From assembly GCA_018333775.1 (NCBI GenBank), contig JAGXSO010000060.1, positions 1-9,029 of the forward strand: a stretch of 9,029 nt of DNA, written 5' to 3'. This DNA comes from Truepera sp. GTDB lineage: Bacteria > Deinococcota > Deinococci > Deinococcales > Trueperaceae. Of the stretch, positions 7,994 through 9,029 are shown piece by piece (position 1 is the first letter of the stretch; every line of letters begins with the position of its first letter). The translations under genes and the position numbers were made by a program. The notes under the pieces are model-generated. The model saw nothing but the letters and a program-made list of their open reading frames with translations, was not told the origin of the DNA and did not search any database.

Positions 7994-9029
7994 ATGTTCC
8001 CAAGCAGCATTTTGCCCAGTCACCAGCTACTTACCTACGAAACCACTTATCAACTTGGTTCATGCTTCCACCTCGTTCTCTCCTCACAGCAAACCGAGCC
8101 GCCATGCCCCTTGTGCAGCACGCCCTCCAGAAGAATCCACAGCCGCTACACCCGCTTGGTGGCAGACCTGCCCGTGGCTGGCTACCGGGTGATGCTGGAA
8201 TTGCAGGTCAAGAAGTTCTTCAAGGCTTCGCCCGACCATTGTGACAAATTTGGTTGCAAGAGGTGGATCTTCTGCGAGCGGCTTCCCGAGGTAGTCCAAC
8301 CGTATGGCCGCCGCTCAATCCGACTCGTTGAAGCGCTAGAGCATCTGGGCCTGCTGGTCAGCGCCGAGGTGAGCCGGAGCATCGCCGAGAGGTTCGGCAT
8401 CCGCGCCAGCCCAGACAGTTTCCTCAGGACTGCGCGAGGATGTGATGCGCCAAGCGACGACATCGTGGTTCGTAAGGTCGGCATTGACGACTGGGCCAAG
8501 CGCAAAGGTCACAACTATGGAACGATCATCGTTGATCTGGAGCGGGGTTGCCCTGTCGAACTGCTCCCCGACCGAGAGGCCGGTACCCTTAAGGAGTGGC
8601 TCGAGGTTCACCCGGAGATCGAGCTTATCGCCCGTGATCGGTCCACCGCCTATGCTGAGGCCTGCGGCTCAGGTGCACCCCAGGCCGAGCAGATAGCCGA
8701 TCTCTGGCATCTGCTTAGGAACCTGTTCGAAGCGATCGAACGCCACATCTCCGGCCAATACAAGAGCTTGAGCGCTGCCCTTAAAGCCACTCTCGAAGAA
8801 GAAGCCTTAACCTCTGAAACAACTATCTCCACGCTCGCCTCTGCTTCCTGTTCAAAGCAGAGCGAGTCCAGCCGGAGCCAGCGGGCCTCGCGCCGCCAGT
8901 ACCGCCAGGAGCGTTTTGAGGAGGTTAAGCGCTTAGATGAGCAGGGCTGGTCGAAACGCCAGATCGCCAAGGAGCTCGGACTCCACCGCGTGACTCTCAG
9001 GAAGTACCTGGCTGCTGACGAACTTCCCG
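7994..9029 (+). CDS. ISL3-family transposase, right end cut by the window
   Basis: Transposase of an ISL3-type element, open without a stop from 7994 to the last base (345 codons visible). The start is ATG 7994 (MFPSSILPSH, like the family's usual opening); an in-frame ATG at 7982 is possible, and an in-frame stop lies at 7925-7927. Domains in order: zinc finger with CPLC (38-41) and Cys83/Cys88 before KRWIFCERLP; a DDE core with GIDDWAKRKGHNYGTIIVDL (first Asp 165/166) and ARDRSTAYAEA (Asp215); IADLWHLLRNL; and a helix-turn-helix near 307-343 (EGW-type: DEQGWSKRQIAKELGLHRVT). The catalytic Glu would be beyond the window. Residues 77-82 (KASPDH) look like an in-frame insertion in the zinc finger. 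No ribosome site is clear. Completeness cannot be judged. Confidence 0.88.
   Translation, partial: MFPSSILPSHQLLTYETTYQLGSCFHLVLSSQQTEPPCPLCSTPSRRIHSRYTRLVADLPVAGYRVMLELQVKKFFKASPDHCDKFGCKRWIFCERLPEVVQPYGRRSIRLVEALEHLGLLVSAEVSRSIAERFGIRASPDSFLRTARGCDAPSDDIVVRKVGIDDWAKRKGHNYGTIIVDLERGCPVELLPDREAGTLKEWLEVHPEIELIARDRSTAYAEACGSGAPQAEQIADLWHLLRNLFEAIERHISGQYKSLSAALKATLEEEALTSETTISTLASASCSKQSESSRSQRASRRQYRQERFEEVKRLDEQGWSKRQIAKELGLHRVTLRKYLAADELP
8221..8236 (+). repeat. 16-bp dispersed repeat, second copy inside the ISL3 zinc finger
   Basis: CAAGGCTTCGCCCGAC, identical to 7246-7261. It makes up nearly all of the 18 nt (8222-8239) that encode the extra KASPDH between FF and the CDKFGC cysteine pair, where related proteins go directly from FF to the first Cys. 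Confidence 0.6.

Noticed and set aside
8062..8244. A 60-codon plus-strand frame starting MLPPRSLLTA.
   Set aside because: It lies in another frame of the ISL3 transposase, whose zinc finger and DDE core are clearly encoded here.
8084..8970. Several overlapping minus-strand frames of 70-107 codons.
   Set aside because: They are antisense shadows of the ISL3 gene with no recognisable motifs and no ribosome sites.

Overview
The window (about 60% G+C by eye) reads as chromosome of a free-living aerobic bacterium, most likely Deinococcota (Thermus/Deinococcus/Truepera side). Two things suggest this, both from memory rather than a search. The class II fructose-bisphosphate aldolase looks very close to the Thermus enzyme. 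The two best promoters place the -10 box exactly 7 nt before an ATG, the leaderless layout common in that phylum. A Chloroflexota origin is not excluded.

Left part (1-5609) is housekeeping. pheS and the start of pheT (minus strand) overlap by ATGA. They are preceded by what looks like a complete transcription attenuator: promoter, 19-codon leaderless leader peptide, hairpin, and intrinsic terminator ending 14 nt before the pheS start codon. Back to back with it is a leaderless promoter for the aldolase gene on the plus strand. The aldolase converges, with a 6-bp gap, on a minus-strand operon sucC-sucD-MFS transporter. This operon encodes succinyl-CoA synthetase (TCA cycle) followed by a Fsr-like major facilitator exporter.

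Right part (about 5740-9029) is an accessory patch of mobile DNA. It holds a MULE/IS256-like transposase gene between 12-bp inverted ends (5767-7140). Next comes about 840 bp of broken pieces and small palindromes, including a probable transposase fragment and an unidentified C-terminal gene fragment. The window then runs off its right edge inside an ISL3-family transposase, which stays open from 7994 to the last base. Two short dispersed repeats link regions. A 20-bp repeat sits in the pheS leader and in the right end of the first element. A 16-bp repeat sits downstream of that element and as an apparent in-frame insertion in the ISL3 zinc finger.

I see no defence system, CRISPR array, tRNA or rRNA. 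The most interesting item is the leaderless attenuator upstream of pheST.
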